In this document: positions 9,684 to 19,532 of the stretch, in pieces
How the letters are laid out: every line of letters starts with the position of its first letter
How positions within the stretch are numbered: the first letter of the stretch is position 1
Origin: Parvularia atlantis
Taxonomy: Eukaryota; Opisthokonta; Rotosphaerida
Direction of reading: 5' to 3'
DNA length: 36,188 bases
Assembly (NCBI GenBank): GCA_943704415.1
Contig: CALSCO010000911.1
Span: 1-36,188 of the forward strand
Notes under the pieces: generated by a model
The model's input: the letters and a program-made list of their open reading frames with translations, nothing else
What the model was told of the DNA's origin: nothing
The model's database searches: none
Program-made: the position numbers and the translations under genes

Positions 9684-11150
9684 ATGTCGGCTCAGGATGA
9701 TGCCGCGCCGCTTCTCGTCGCCGGTGAATCTGCGCCGGGCGCGGCAGCAGCAGAAGCGGCCGCCGCCCGACCGGCACCGCTGCCCGGGTGGCAGACGGCC
9801 GAGGCGCGCGCCGATGCGTGGCTGGAGCGCGTCGAGACGGCCGTCAACGGCGTGTGGGGCGTGGTCGGGGTTGTCCCGCCCGTCGTCGTCTCGGCGCTGT
9901 TTGCGTGGTCCGTCTATGCCTACAACGTCACGTTGTGCTGTGCGTGCGGCGCGGGCGCGCGGTGCCGTGCACTGACGGTGCTATGATCGCGACAGACAAC
10001 GCCGTGCTGCCGGCGAGCACGGGCACAGGCGGTGTGCGGTGATGTTCGCGCACGTGCGCTGTGCTCACGCGTCGGTCGCAGTGCTCTTCCTCTTCATCGC
10101 CGACACGCTCGTCAGCCTCGCGCTCTGGTCGTTCTTCGCCGTCATGTTCACGAGCCCCGGCAACCCGCCGCCCCGGTTCAAGATGTCGCCCGACGAGTAT
10201 GAGCGCGCGTTCCCCGAAGGTAACACCGTCTGCCCGTTTGCACGCACGCGCTGATCACGCCCGCGCAGGCACGCCCGTCAGCGCCGCCCAGCTGCGTGAC
10301 GTGCTCGGCGAGGACACGGTGATGGTCATGCGCGGCTTCGACGGGCGCCCGCGCTACTGCCGGCACTGCCGCGCTCTCAAGCCCGACCGCACGCACCACT
10401 GCAGCGTGTGCAACAAGTGCGTGCTGCGGATGGACCACCACTGCCTGTGTGCGTGCCGTAGCGCCCCCCAATGCCCGGTGTGCACGGCTCACGCCTGGAG
10501 CCCCAGTCATCTTCAACTGCGTCGGGTTCCACAACCACAAGGCGTTCCTGCTCTTCGTGACGTACGGCGCCATGTACGCGTTCTGGGTGGCCGCGACGAC
10601 GCTGCCGTTCCTCGTGGCCGAGGCGAGCCGGCTCGGCTCGGTGCGCAGCCGCGCGTGCTGCTACTGCTCTTGTGCTAGCTGCTCACGCCCCCCCCCCCCC
10701 CCCCCCCCCCCCCCCCGTCTGCGCGCGCAGGTCAAGGGCGTGAGCGTGCACTGGTTTCTGCTCGTCGTGCTCGGCGGCGTGTTTGGGCTCGCGATGCTCG
10801 GCTTCTCGGTCATGCACACGCGCATCGTCCTCATGAACCGCACGTCGGTCGAGGGCGCGTCGCGGGTCCGTCACCCGCTCGAGCGCCTGGCACGCACAAA
10901 CACTCACGCGCGCGCGCGCGCGCGCGCAGCTCGAGAACGAGACGCGCAAGTGGCTGTACGACGTCGACTACAACTACAACTGGCGCGCGTTCATGGGCCA
11001 CAACCCGTACCTGTGGCTCGTGCCGGTCAACACGCACACGAGGTGCGGCCGCGGCTGCGTGCCGGCGCGCTGCCTGCTCAAGCGCGCTCACGCAGCTGGC
11101 TCGACGGCTACACCTTTACGCGCTTCGCTGCCGAGATCGAGGAGGCGTAA
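9684..11150 (+). CDS. DHHC-type protein S-acyltransferase 1
   Basis: Eight exons encode about 325 residues with four membrane segments: [53 protein letters not shown]; and [17 protein letters not shown]. Between the second and third is the zinc-binding cysteine-rich domain ([19 protein letters not shown], then [11 protein letters not shown]). A TSPGNPP motif follows TM2, and NRTSLEN fits the TTxE-type motif after TM4. The enzyme transfers palmitate to protein cysteines at endomembranes. By the splice that keeps frame, residues after DHHC read LFIFNCVG; most family members have PWxxNCVG. Intron 5 holds a 29-base poly-C tract, and intron 3 has the only GTAAC donor I found. The stop is 20 bp from the MUTYH stop. 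Which PAT subfamily it belongs to is undetermined. Confidence 0.88.
10688..10716 (+). repeat. Poly-C tract (29 nt) in DHHC intron
   Basis: Twenty-nine consecutive C residues lie just upstream of the CGCGCGCAG acceptor at about 10730. In the transcript this would be a pure-C polypyrimidine tract. The length is prone to sequencing error. Confidence 0.9.
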
Positions 11151-11170
11151 CCCGCTGCCACCCTTGTACA
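11151..11170. terminator. Shared 3' region between DHHC and MUTYH
   Basis: Twenty bp separate the two convergent stop codons. A TGTAC (plus strand, from 11165) and a TGTAA (minus strand, 11175-11171) lie back to back. The MUTYH stop codon TAA is itself part of that TGTAA. This is UGUA-type cleavage-signal context; the function is inferred. Confidence 0.4.
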
Positions 11171-13010
11171 TTACAACACTAGCCGCGTCTGCTTGAGCTT
11201 GCGGGGCGCGGGCGCGGGCGCGGGTGTAGCCGCGGCGCGTTTTCCGCGCTTTGGACCTTCCGCTGCGGCCGCCAGGCGCGGCAGGACGAGGTTCTTGAGG
11301 ATGTTGAGCATGCCCGTTGGCACGGCCTCGCCCACGAGGCGCTCATAGGTGAGCCAGCGCAGCCGGCGCCCGTCCGTCGTCGTGCCCGGCGCCGCGTCGG
11401 TCCCCGGCACCTCGGCGAGCTCGACGTGGTACGCGTGCCGCAGATGCGTGAACACGTGCGACGCCTCGCCTACAAACTCGCGCCGCGACACCGCGGCCGG
11501 GTCGACGCCCGCAGCGCGCAGCGCCTCGTCCACCAGCCGCCCGCGCCCAGCCGCATCCAGCGCGTCGCCGTCGGCCGAGCGGCACGGCAGCTCCCACATG
11601 CTCGCCAGCAGGCCTGCGGCGACAAGCGCATGAGACCAAGGGTGTGCATGAGCAGGCGCTCACCAGTCGCGGGCCGCCGCACGAGGCAAAACTCGGGCGG
11701 GTCGACCTCGGCCGCACGCCTAAAGAGCGCGCACACGGCGACGGCCTCAACGCGCACGGCCTTCTTCTTCTCCTTGCGCGGGTAGATGGTCACGTACGAC
11801 GCCTTGAGCTCGCGCAGCTCGTCAGCGGTTGGCCCGGGCGGGCACAGCGTGCACAGCTCGATGTCAGCGAGCTGCGATCCGCTCTGAGAGTGCGCACTGG
11901 GTACGGCCGCGTCGTCGCTGCGTGCTGCCGTTGCCGCGGCGCCCAGCGAGGCCGCGAAACGCACGGCCGCCTCGCGCTTGTGCGCCTGCTGCTCCTCGAG
12001 CGCGAGGCAGTCGTCGTGCAGCGGGCACGCGGCGCAGGCTGGCGTCGCGGGCGTGCACACGGTCGCGCCGAGGTCCATCAGCGCCTGGTTGAAGTCGCCG
12101 GGTCGCGCCGGGTCGAGCAGCGCGCGCGCGAGGCGCCAGTGCAGTGCCACGGCCGCCGGTGACTTGACGTCGGCGCCGATCGCGCGCAGCCGCGAGAGCA
12201 CGCGCACGACGTTGCCGTCGACGAGCGGCGCGGGCTCGTTAAAGACGATCGACGAGATTGCCCCTGCGCGCCGTCAGCAGTGGCCGGGACGACGCACGAA
12301 CCAGTACACACCGGCCGTGTACGGCCCGATGCCCGGGATGGCCTTCTCGAGCGTCACCGCGTCGGCCGGCAGCTCGCCGCCGTGCTTGTCGACGACCTGC
12401 CGCACCCCTCCCGCGGTGAGCAGCAGGAGCAGCATGCAGCATGCTTGCGCACCAGCGCTGCGCCCTCCTGCAGCCGCCGCGCACGCGAGTAGTAGCCGAG
12501 GCCGGCCCACGCCTGCTGCACGGCATCCGGGTCTGCCTTGGCGAGGTCCTGCACGGTTGGCCAGCGCTGCGCACGCGCCTCGTGAGCCGCAGCGCATGCG
12601 AGCGGCAGTAACATCGCGCGCGCACGGCCATCCACTTGTTGTAGTAGGCGACGACCGTCGGCACCTGCGTCTGCGTGCGGCCGCGCTCGTCAGCCCGAGA
12701 CACCGATGCGACGCGGATGCCACGCGCCTGCTGCAGCATGATCTCCGACACCCACACCTCGTACGCGCGCTGCGCCAGCCACGCGCGCCGCGCCGCCTCG
12801 TCCCACCTCTCGAACGCCTGATCGCTCTGTCAGTCTCGAGCGCGGCCCAGCACGGCCGCATCGCACCGCCGGGCGCGGCTTGCGCCACGGCATCTCGCGA
12901 CGCACGCGCTCGCCGCCATCGTACCACGCCAGCAGCCGCGCGCGCACACGCGACACGGCCGCGGCGTCGAAGCCGTGCCGCGCGGTCACGTGCGCGCCAT
13001 TCGCCGGCAT
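11171..13010 (-). CDS. MUTYH: Adenine DNA glycosylase MUTYH
   Basis: Seven exons encode about 490 residues. The MutY core is complete: [28 protein letters not shown] then TQVPTVV, carrying the catalytic Glu; [17 protein letters not shown]; the helix-hairpin-helix [10 protein letters not shown] then [10 protein letters not shown]; and [13 protein letters not shown] with the catalytic Asp. The iron-sulfur ligands follow as C-x6-C-x2-C-x5-C ([17 protein letters not shown]). The C-terminal NUDIX-like domain recognises 8-oxoguanine in this family; [19 protein letters not shown] and [12 protein letters not shown] are visible. The protein removes adenine mispaired with 8-oxoG in nucleus or mitochondria. 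The tail is basic ([17 protein letters not shown]). The intron between IMLQQ and TQV has a GC donor. The start at 13010 is 58 bp from the divergent aminopeptidase start. Confidence 0.93.
12671..12727 (-). other. GC-AG intron in MUTYH
   Basis: The near-invariant MutY motif LQQTQV is restored only by removing this 57-nt segment, whose donor is CAG|GCGCGT and acceptor CACGCAG. No GT donor preserves the motif. Confidence 0.85.
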
Positions 13011-13068
13011 GCTTGGCCGCCTATCGGACGGGCGTGCGAGGCGATGTGCCGTGACAGCTAATTACGCG
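13011..13068. promoter_or_regulatory. Bidirectional promoter MUTYH / M28 peptidase
   Basis: Fifty-eight bp lie between the divergent start codons, with no TATA box. A shared promoter is inferred from spacing. Confidence 0.35.
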
Positions 13069-14700
13069 ATGGTGTCGGTCACGCGGCTGGTTGTCGCCTT
13101 CGCGGTCGCGGCTGGCGTGCTCGCGGCGTGCGTCGCGGGCGCGCCCGCGCTCGACACGGAGCGTGCGGACGCGATCAAGGAGGGCATGCGGCTGATCCTG
13201 CTGACGCCGGAGGAGCCGCCGACGTGGATGAGCGAGGTGCGCAGCTGGTTGCTGCTGGCTGGTGCCGTTCGCTCACGACGCCGGGGACGCGCAGCACCTC
13301 GTCCTCGGCCTGATGAAGAAGGGCGTCAACTTCATGGACATCACCGACCACCCCGACGAGGACAAGATCCCCGCGCCCAAGGCCAACGTCGCCTTCCCGG
13401 CCGCGCCATCGCACCAGACCGAGGTCAAGGCGCTCGTCGCGCAGGTGCGCCGCGTCCAACTTGAGTGCGCCTCGCTGCTGACCCGGCGACGCGGCGCAGA
13501 TCGACATCACGCAGGTGCAGAGCAACCTCGAGACGTACTCGTCGTTCTATACGCGCTACTACCGCGTGCGCTGCCCGCTCGCCTGCTGCGGCCCGTTGGC
13601 CGACCGCGCCGCGCCCCGCCGCAGAGCGAGACCGGCGCGCAGGCCGCCGACTGGCTCTACGGCAAGGTGCAGGAGTACGCCGCGGGCAATCGCAACATCT
13701 CCGTGACCCAGTTTGCCCACTCCAACTACAAGTGCGCGCTCCTATCAGACGGACGCACTTTTTTCCTGACGGCGACATCGCAGCCAGAAGAGCCTGATCG
13801 CGCGCATCCCCGGCCGCGACCCGTCGCAGCCGGCCGTTATCATCGGCGCGCACCTCGACTCGATCAACGGCAACAACGTCAACAACCGCTCGCCCGGCGC
13901 GGACGACGACGGCTCAGGCACCGGTGCGGCCGCAGCGCCCGCTTTCGCAGCCGTTCGCCGACACGACGCCCCGCGCACGCGCAGTGACGATCCTCGAGGC
14001 GTTTCGTGTGCTCGTCGACGCCGGCTTCGAGCCCGAGTTCCCCGTCGAGTTCCAGTGGGTGCGCCCGCAGCCTCAGCCGCAACGTGCTTGCACACACGCT
14101 GACGCGCGAGTGCAGTACGCCGCAGAGGAGGCCGGTCTGCTGGGCAGCCAGGACATCGCGTCGACGTACAAGCGCGAGGGCCGCACGGTGTACTCGATGT
14201 TCCAGCTGGACATGACCGGTGCGCCCGGCCGCGCTGTCGCGCCAGCGTCAATGCTCCCGCGCGACGCTGCAGGCTACACGACGCTGCCGCAGGCGCCCGT
14301 CCGCGTCATCAATGACTACGTCGACGCCGAGCTGACCGCGTTCAACAACCAGCTGATCGACACCTACACGACACTGCCGCGCCGCTCGTCGACCTGCGGC
14401 TACGCCTGCAGCGGTGCGCGAGGCTGGCCGTCCGCGCGCCCTCCTGACCGCGTCGCCGTGCAGACCACGCCTCGTATTACCGCTCGGGCTACCCGAGCTC
14501 GACGACCTTTGAGGCCGTGCTCTGCCCTGCGATCCACACGGCCAACGGTGCGGCCTCGCCGAAGCGACGCTGGTGCTGACGACTCACACATGCACGCACG
14601 CGCAGACGACATCAACCTGATCGTCTGGTCGCAGGTCGAGAGCTTCGTGCAGCTGGCGATCGCGTACGTGGTCGAGCTGAGCTACGGCCCGTCGCTCTGA
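13069..14700 (+). CDS. Secreted M28 leucyl-type aminopeptidase
   Basis: Ten exons encode about 375 residues. The N-terminus (MVSVTRLVVAFAVAAGVLAA) is a signal peptide, followed by a propeptide-like region of about 100 residues. The catalytic domain matches the bacterial and fungal secreted aminopeptidases of family M28E. All five zinc ligands and the general base can be placed: His and Asp in IIGAHLDSING and GADDDGSGT; Glu-Glu in WYAAEEAGLLGS; Asp in FQLDMTG; and His in CSDHASYYRSGYPSS. The substrate would be free N-terminal residues of peptides outside the cell or in a lysosome-like compartment. Two Cys (CGYAC) near the last ligand fit the family disulfide. All nine introns have GTGCG donors. 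The active site looks intact, so I expect an active enzyme. Confidence 0.93.
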
Positions 14701-14861
14701 GCCGCCCCGCGTCGCTCCAAAACCCGAAAACCCAACGTGTCGCGCTCGCGCGTGCGTGTGTGCGTCGCTTGCGCCAAAGCAGCCCTGAAAGCACATGAGC
14801 GGGGGAAGCGAAGAGGAAGGACAGCGTGAAGTGAGGGGTTGCCGGCAGCCGACGGCGCGGC
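14701..14861. other. Intergenic region between convergent M28 and TIM17 genes
   Basis: The 161 bp hold no reading frame I can support. A short CCAAAACCCGAAAACCC stretch near 14718 is the only AT-richer part and may belong to the peptidase 3' UTR. Confidence 0.4.
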
Positions 14862-15773
14862 TCACTGCTTGAGTGTTGCCGAGCCGTCAAACTCGTCTGC
14901 GCACACGAAGCGATGAGCAAGCGTCACGCAGAGCAGCGGCGGCGGTGGCGGTGGCGCGCACCTGGCAGGAACTCGTCCTTCTTCGACGGCACGCCCGGCT
15001 TGATCGGCGGCAGCTTGGTCGGCGGTAGTTGCGTCGACTGCTCGGGGATCTGCGGCGCCACAGGCCTGTACTGGTCCGCGGTGAAGCGGTTGATCGCTGC
15101 GCGCGTGTCAGCAGCGGCAACAGTGGTGGCAAGCGACGCCGCGCACCGATCGCCAGGCCCTCAATCAACGCGAGCAGTGTCCCGCCGATCATCGCGCTCT
15201 GGAACGACGCCTTCATCCCGGCTGCGAGGCGAGGGGGGGCGCGTTGAGCACGGCCAGCACGCGCCCAGTCAGCACCGCACCGCGCGCCGCGAGGACGCCG
15301 CCGGTCATGAAGCCCGAGCCGATCGCGTTCCACGGGTCCTCCTTCTGCCGCATGTACGCGAATGTGCAGTCGAACGTGGAGAAGACGCCGCCCCAGACCG
15401 CGAAGCTCCCTGGAGGGCGCGCGGCGTCAGCGGCCGTCGCTGACGGACGTTGGCGGCGCGCACCGCCGGTGATGGGCGCGCGGCCCTTGACAGCGCTCAT
15501 CGCGCCCAGGAAGCGCTCGCCCTGGCGCCGCCGTCGTGAGCGGCGACGTGGCCGGCGAGACACGGGCGGCGCGCACCTTGGGCGAGTTCTTCGCGCCCTT
15601 GTAGGCGTGCACGATGCTGCCGCCGATGGCCCCCATGGCGAACGCGCCGCCAAAGTCCTCGAGGATGCGCCACGGGCTGGTGTGTCGCGCGGCAGCGTCA
15701 GCGTCGGCGTCATGCGCTTCGTCCGCGGCGGGCGCGCGCACCAGGGCTCGCGGCCGAGGTCCGGGCGGTCCAT
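14862..15773 (-). CDS. TIM17: Mitochondrial import inner membrane translocase TIM17
   Basis: Seven exons give about 180 residues, near the usual 165. After splicing, the N-terminus reads [10 protein letters not shown] then [16 protein letters not shown], the family's hallmark REPCPWRI start. [59 protein letters not shown] and [17 protein letters not shown] follow, giving four glycine-rich membrane helices. TIM17 with TIM23 forms the TIM23 complex that moves presequence proteins across the inner membrane. The C-terminus ([14 protein letters not shown], then KKDEFLP, ending SATLKQ) is hydrophilic. All six donors are GTGCG and fall in phases that restore family motifs. The gene follows MGAT5 on the same strand with 271 bp between them. 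Confidence 0.92.
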
Positions 15774-16044
15774 GACTCTGGGGGATGGGTGCGAACGGAC
15801 TGCGCGGGCGCGCGGTGCTGGTGCGGTGTGAGCGCAGGCGCGCGCGGGTCACGTGCGGTGCAGCGCGCGGTGCAGCTGGTGCGCGGCAGGTGCGCGACAG
15901 CGAGAGCACACGGTGCGCGCGCGCGCGCGCGGAAGAGAGAGAAAGAGACGGCGCACGCGCAGGCGAGAGCGAGCGAGAGCGCCAACGTGGGCGCGTCCAT
16001 GGTGCCGTGCACTGCAATACAGAATGTGTACAGCCGGTTGCGGG
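15774..16044. other. Intergenic region upstream of TIM17
   Basis: These 271 bp hold no supported gene. On the minus strand they form the 3' end of the MGAT5-like gene (TGTAC and TGTAT close after its stop) and the TIM17 promoter. A run of alternating CG (near 15919-15932) and a purine-rich GAGAGAGAAAGAG run are visible. Confidence 0.4.
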
Positions 16045-17562
16045 TCAACTCACAATGTCGTTGAACGCACCCGAGGGCGCAGCGCGCGCGCACACGCCGC
16101 CGTCCAGCAGGTTGGCCAGGGCGCGCCGCGCGACGGCGCGCAGCGTAAAGTCCGGCAGTAGGTGTGGCGCCGGCACGGGCGCGTCCAGCACGCGCTCGAC
16201 CACGTCGCGCACCGACGCTGGCTCGTCGATGTTGATCGTGTGCACGTGCGGCTCGCCCACGCTTTCGAGGTAGTGGTGCTGCGTGCGGACGTTGTCGTCC
16301 CAGTTGTTGGTGTTGGGGATCGGCCCGGGCGGCCGCCGCAGCGGGTTGAGGAACACGAGCCCGTTGGCGACGGCCTCGAGCGGCGTCGGCCCCAGGATCG
16401 GGTCGCCCAGCCCGACCAGGAACCGGCACCGGCGCAGCAACGCGAGAAAGTCGTCGCGCCGCAGCGCGCCCATGTTGCGCACGTGCGCCGGCAGGACCAG
16501 GCCCGAGTCGCGCAGCTTGTTGGGGTTGATCGTCGTGTACAGCCGTGTCGCGTTGAGCGCCTCGAGCATCGCGAGCACGCCCGGCCGCTGGAAGTAGCTC
16601 GGCTCCTTGCCCCAGATCAGCCCCGCGCGCTCCTTGACCGGGCTGCGCTCGGCGTCGGTCAGCGGCCGGTTCTTGACGATCAGCCCGACAAAGTCGTTGC
16701 CGGTCGTATACGGGTACGGCGTGATGATCTGCCGCGGCAGGAACGGCTTGGGCACGGCGCCGACCGACGCGCCAAAGAACTCAAGCAGGCGCACGCGGCA
16801 CGGGTGGCGCTCGGTGATGCCGAGCTCCTGCAGCGCCTGCGGTGTTCCGATCCACACGCGCTCGGTCACGTAGTAGTCGACCCAGTCCAGGTTCTTGTCG
16901 CGCACGGGCTCCATCACGTCCACGAGCACAACGCGGTGCCCGGCACAGAGCAGCGCATTCACGTACGACGCAAACAGCACGACCTCACCCATCGGCCCGC
17001 CCATTGTCTCGGCGCGCTCGCGGATGCGCGTGAGGCCGATGCCGAGCACGAGCACTGTCAGCTGGCGCCACGGCCCGGCGTCGACCGGCCAGCTCAGCTG
17101 CGGCCGCGCGAGCAGCTCAAGGCACGCCGGCTGCGCAAACTCGCCGGCCTTCATCAGCGGCTCGACGTCGACGGGCGCGCCGCGCGTGAGGTCGAGCACG
17201 TCGAGGCCGTCGTACGACTCGCGCACGGTTACGTTGGGCCGCTGCGCGCCGTCGCCCGTCAGCCGACAGTGCGTGCCGTCGACGCGTCACGCAGCGCGCA
17301 CCCGCTGCGGCCACCGCCGCGCGAGCTCGTCCTCGATCGACTCGACGGGCGCGAGCGGCGCGGCGGCGCGCTGCACGCGGGGCGGTCGATCAGCACGTGC
17401 CACGCGCGCGGGCAAGGCGCCGGAAGAGCGCACCGCGGCCGGCCAGCCCGTGCGCGCGGCCAGGCTGCGCAGGTCGTCGCCGTCCTGCAGCGCCACGAGC
17501 AGCACGAGCACCAGCGCGACGGCGACGAGTGCGGTCGCCCGTTTCGGTCTTAGCGCGGGCAT
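16045..17562 (-). CDS. MGAT5-type beta-1,6-N-acetylglucosaminyltransferase (GT18)
   Basis: Two exons encode about 485 residues. The start (MPALRPKRATALVAVALVLV, then LLVALQDG) is a type II Golgi membrane anchor, and a short stem follows. The catalytic region resembles MGAT5 in many blocks: GGPMGEVVLFASYVNALLCAGHRV, split here around GHR; CRVRLLEFFGASVG; YPYTTGNDFVGLIV; LIWGKEPSYF; LPAHVRNMGALRRDDFLALL; FLVGLGDPILGPTPLEAVAN; GLVFLNP; and EPHVHTINID. MGAT5 adds a beta-1,6 GlcNAc branch to complex N-glycans in the Golgi. The single intron (60 nt, GTGCG donor) is unusually few for this region. The animal enzyme's long N-terminal domain is absent. The family call is secure; the exact acceptor is not. 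The start overlaps by two bases an ATG on the other strand (17561). Confidence 0.88.
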
Positions 17563-17611
17563 GACTGTTTTCACGAAGCAGCTAGCCGACAGACATGGTG
17601 GGCCCTCGCAG
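17563..17611. promoter_or_regulatory. Bidirectional promoter MGAT5-like / NDUFA12
   Basis: Forty-nine bp separate the divergent starts, counting the ATG at 17612 for NDUFA12. If the in-frame ATG at 17561 were used instead, the two start codons would overlap within CATG. Confidence 0.4.
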
Positions 17612-18219
17612 ATGCGCCGCTTCGCCGCTTCGCCGCTCACTCGCTCGCCGCGCGCGCCGCAGTCGAAGATCATGCGCGCGCTGTGGCACAACGGGCCGAT
17701 GCGCACGTGGAAGCAGGTGCGCCGCGCGCCGGCGGCATGGCGAGGGGGCGCGCTGACCCGCGCGCGACACGGCAGCTGCACTACATGGCCGACACGAAGA
17801 TCGGCACGCTCGTCGGCGTCGACAAGTTTGGGTGCGCGGCCAGAGCGATTGCGCGGCCGGGCACTGAGCACGTGCACGCGCAGCAACAAGTACTACGAGA
17901 ACCTCAAGGAGGACTTTGGCCGCGAGCGCTGGATCGAGTTTGGTAACGAGAAGGGCGCCGACGCGAGCCAGGTGCCGCCCGAGTGGTGCGTGCGCGCGCA
18001 CACACCGGCGTGGTGGCGCGGGCTGACGCGGGCGGCCGCAGGCACATGTGGCTGCACGCGATAAACGACGCCAACCCGACCAACACCAAGCTCGTCCGCC
18101 GGCACTGGGAGGCCGAGTACACCGACAACCTCACGGCGACTGACAAGGCCTACGTGCCCTACAACACCACCGTGAGCAAGGTCGAGCCGTGGACGCCAAA
18201 GGTCGCGCAGCGCGGCTGA
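17612..18219 (+). CDS. NDUFA12: Complex I subunit NDUFA12 (B17.2)
   Basis: Four exons (17612-17716, 17776-17831, 17884-17985, 18042-18219) give 146 residues. The family blocks rejoin cleanly: DTKIGTLVGVDKFG then NKYYENLKEDFGRERWIEF, VPPEW then HMWLHAINDANPT, and YVPYNTTVSKVEPWTP. NDUFA12 is an accessory subunit of respiratory complex I on the matrix side of the inner mitochondrial membrane. The chosen start gives a basic, Ser/Ala-rich leader (MRRFAASPLTRSPRAPQSK) that could be a targeting sequence. In-frame ATGs at 17561 and 17672 are alternatives; 17672 would give a length closer to mammals. All three donors are GTGCG. Confidence 0.92.
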
Positions 18220-18273
18220 GACGTGGGTGTGGGTGTGTCTTTATGTGTGCACGCAGGTCGTACGTACAGGCCG

Positions 18274-19523
18274 TCAGGCTGTCCCGCCCTGCTGCCGCCG
18301 CCGCTGCAGTGCGGCCTCGTACGGCGCGCTGATCGGCGCCTGCGTTGGCTCGCGCTGCTCGTACGGCGCCCGCCCCTCGAGCTGCGCGCGCGCACCTGTC
18401 AGCCCTCCGCGTAGGATAGCGCGCGCGCACCTCGAGCGGGTACGTCTTGTCCGAGTCAAAGCCGCTCAGGTCGCCGCACGCGAGGAATGGCACAATCGTT
18501 CTGCTCGGCCCGACCAGCTGCCCCGTCTGGGCACTGCACGACGGATCCAGCAGTCGCCGCGTCATGTCGGGCGTGAAGCCGGGCGGCGGCGCGTAGCCCT
18601 GGCAGACGACAAAGGCCTCTGTGCGCACGGTTGGGCTTTTGTGCCCTGAGCGCGCCGTGTCCTGCGCGCACCGACGCTCGAGTTGCGGCTCGACCGCGGC
18701 TTGCAGCACGTCACGCTCGGGAAAAACGTCTTGAGCTGCGCGTACAGCAGCTGCACGTCGCGCCCGCGGAAGATCTTGGCGACGAAGGTCCCGCCGGGCG
18801 CGAGCACGTGTGTTGCGATGTTGAGCGCCTGCGCCGCGTGTCAGCCTGTGCGCGTCCGCGCATGGAGTGGCGCTCACGGCAAGCAGCAGCTGCGACTGAA
18901 TGTACTCGTCGAGGTCGTGCAGGCCCGTGACTGTGACCGCGGCGGCGGCTCAGCAGCGAGCGAGCGATCGAGATGCGTGCGCGCGGACCGTCGGGCGCGC
19001 CGTCGCAGACGACGATGTCGGCGCGCTCGCCGTCAAAGTGCCCGATGATCTGCTCGGCCGTGGCCAGCTTGGTGATGTCGCCCTGCAGCTGGATCACGCC
19101 CGGCAGCGGCGCCATCGCCTGCAGGTCGACCGCGACAATCTTGGCCGACGCGGGCGCGTCAGGCGTGCTGGCGCGCGGGCGGCCGGGGCTCAGGCAAGAT
19201 CGCGGCGCATCGCATTGCACGGCCGCGCACTTGAGCGTCCGGCTCAGCACCTGGCTCCAGCTCCCCGGCGCCGCGCACAGGTCCACGGCGCGGCGCACAC
19301 CTGCGATCGCTCGCCGTCTCAGCGCGCGTGATCGGCCCGCGGCATCGGCGCAGACCGCGCAGCAGCTGGAACTCCTCGTTGAGCTGCAGCAGCTTGTACG
19401 CGCTGCGCGCGCGCCAGCCCTCCTCCTTGGCGAGGCGGTAGTACACTGCGCCCACGGTCAGCGCCGAAGCGGATGCGACACGCTGCGTGTACCGTCGCGC
19501 TTGTCCTTTGACGTCTTCGTCAT
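18274..19523 (-). CDS. FTSJ1: tRNA 2'-O-ribose methyltransferase FTSJ1/TRM7
   Basis: Eight exons encode about 290 residues that follow FTSJ1 almost block for block: KTSKDKRD then [36 protein letters not shown] (SAM-binding loop), [26 protein letters not shown] then [36 protein letters not shown] and [20 protein letters not shown]. The catalytic K-D-K-E tetrad is present. FTSJ1/TRM7 methylates positions 32 and 34 of the anticodon loop of selected tRNAs in the cytosol, with partners THADA/TRM732 and WDR6/TRM734. Four of the seven introns depart from GTGCG (GTACAC, GTCTGC, GTCCGC, GTGAGC). The ATG at 19523 is 9 bp from the ATG of DDRGK1 on the other strand. Confidence 0.95.
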
Positions 19524-19532
19524 CGCGTACAT
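19524..19532. promoter_or_regulatory. Nine-bp gap between divergent FTSJ1 and DDRGK1 starts
   Basis: CGCGTACAT is the whole interval between the two divergent ATGs, both fixed by conserved N-termini. Either each mRNA starts inside the other gene's coding region or the leaders are nearly absent. Confidence 0.6.

Noticed and set aside
10849-10860. GC donor in the DHHC1 gene after GTCGAG
   Set aside because: A GT donor (TCG|GTCGAG) three codons earlier restores NRTSLEN, which fits the family better.
16162-17553. Open frame of 463 codons on the plus strand
   Set aside because: It is antisense to the MGAT5-like gene. High GC removes stop codons from other frames, and its translation is Arg/His/Ala-rich with no family resemblance.
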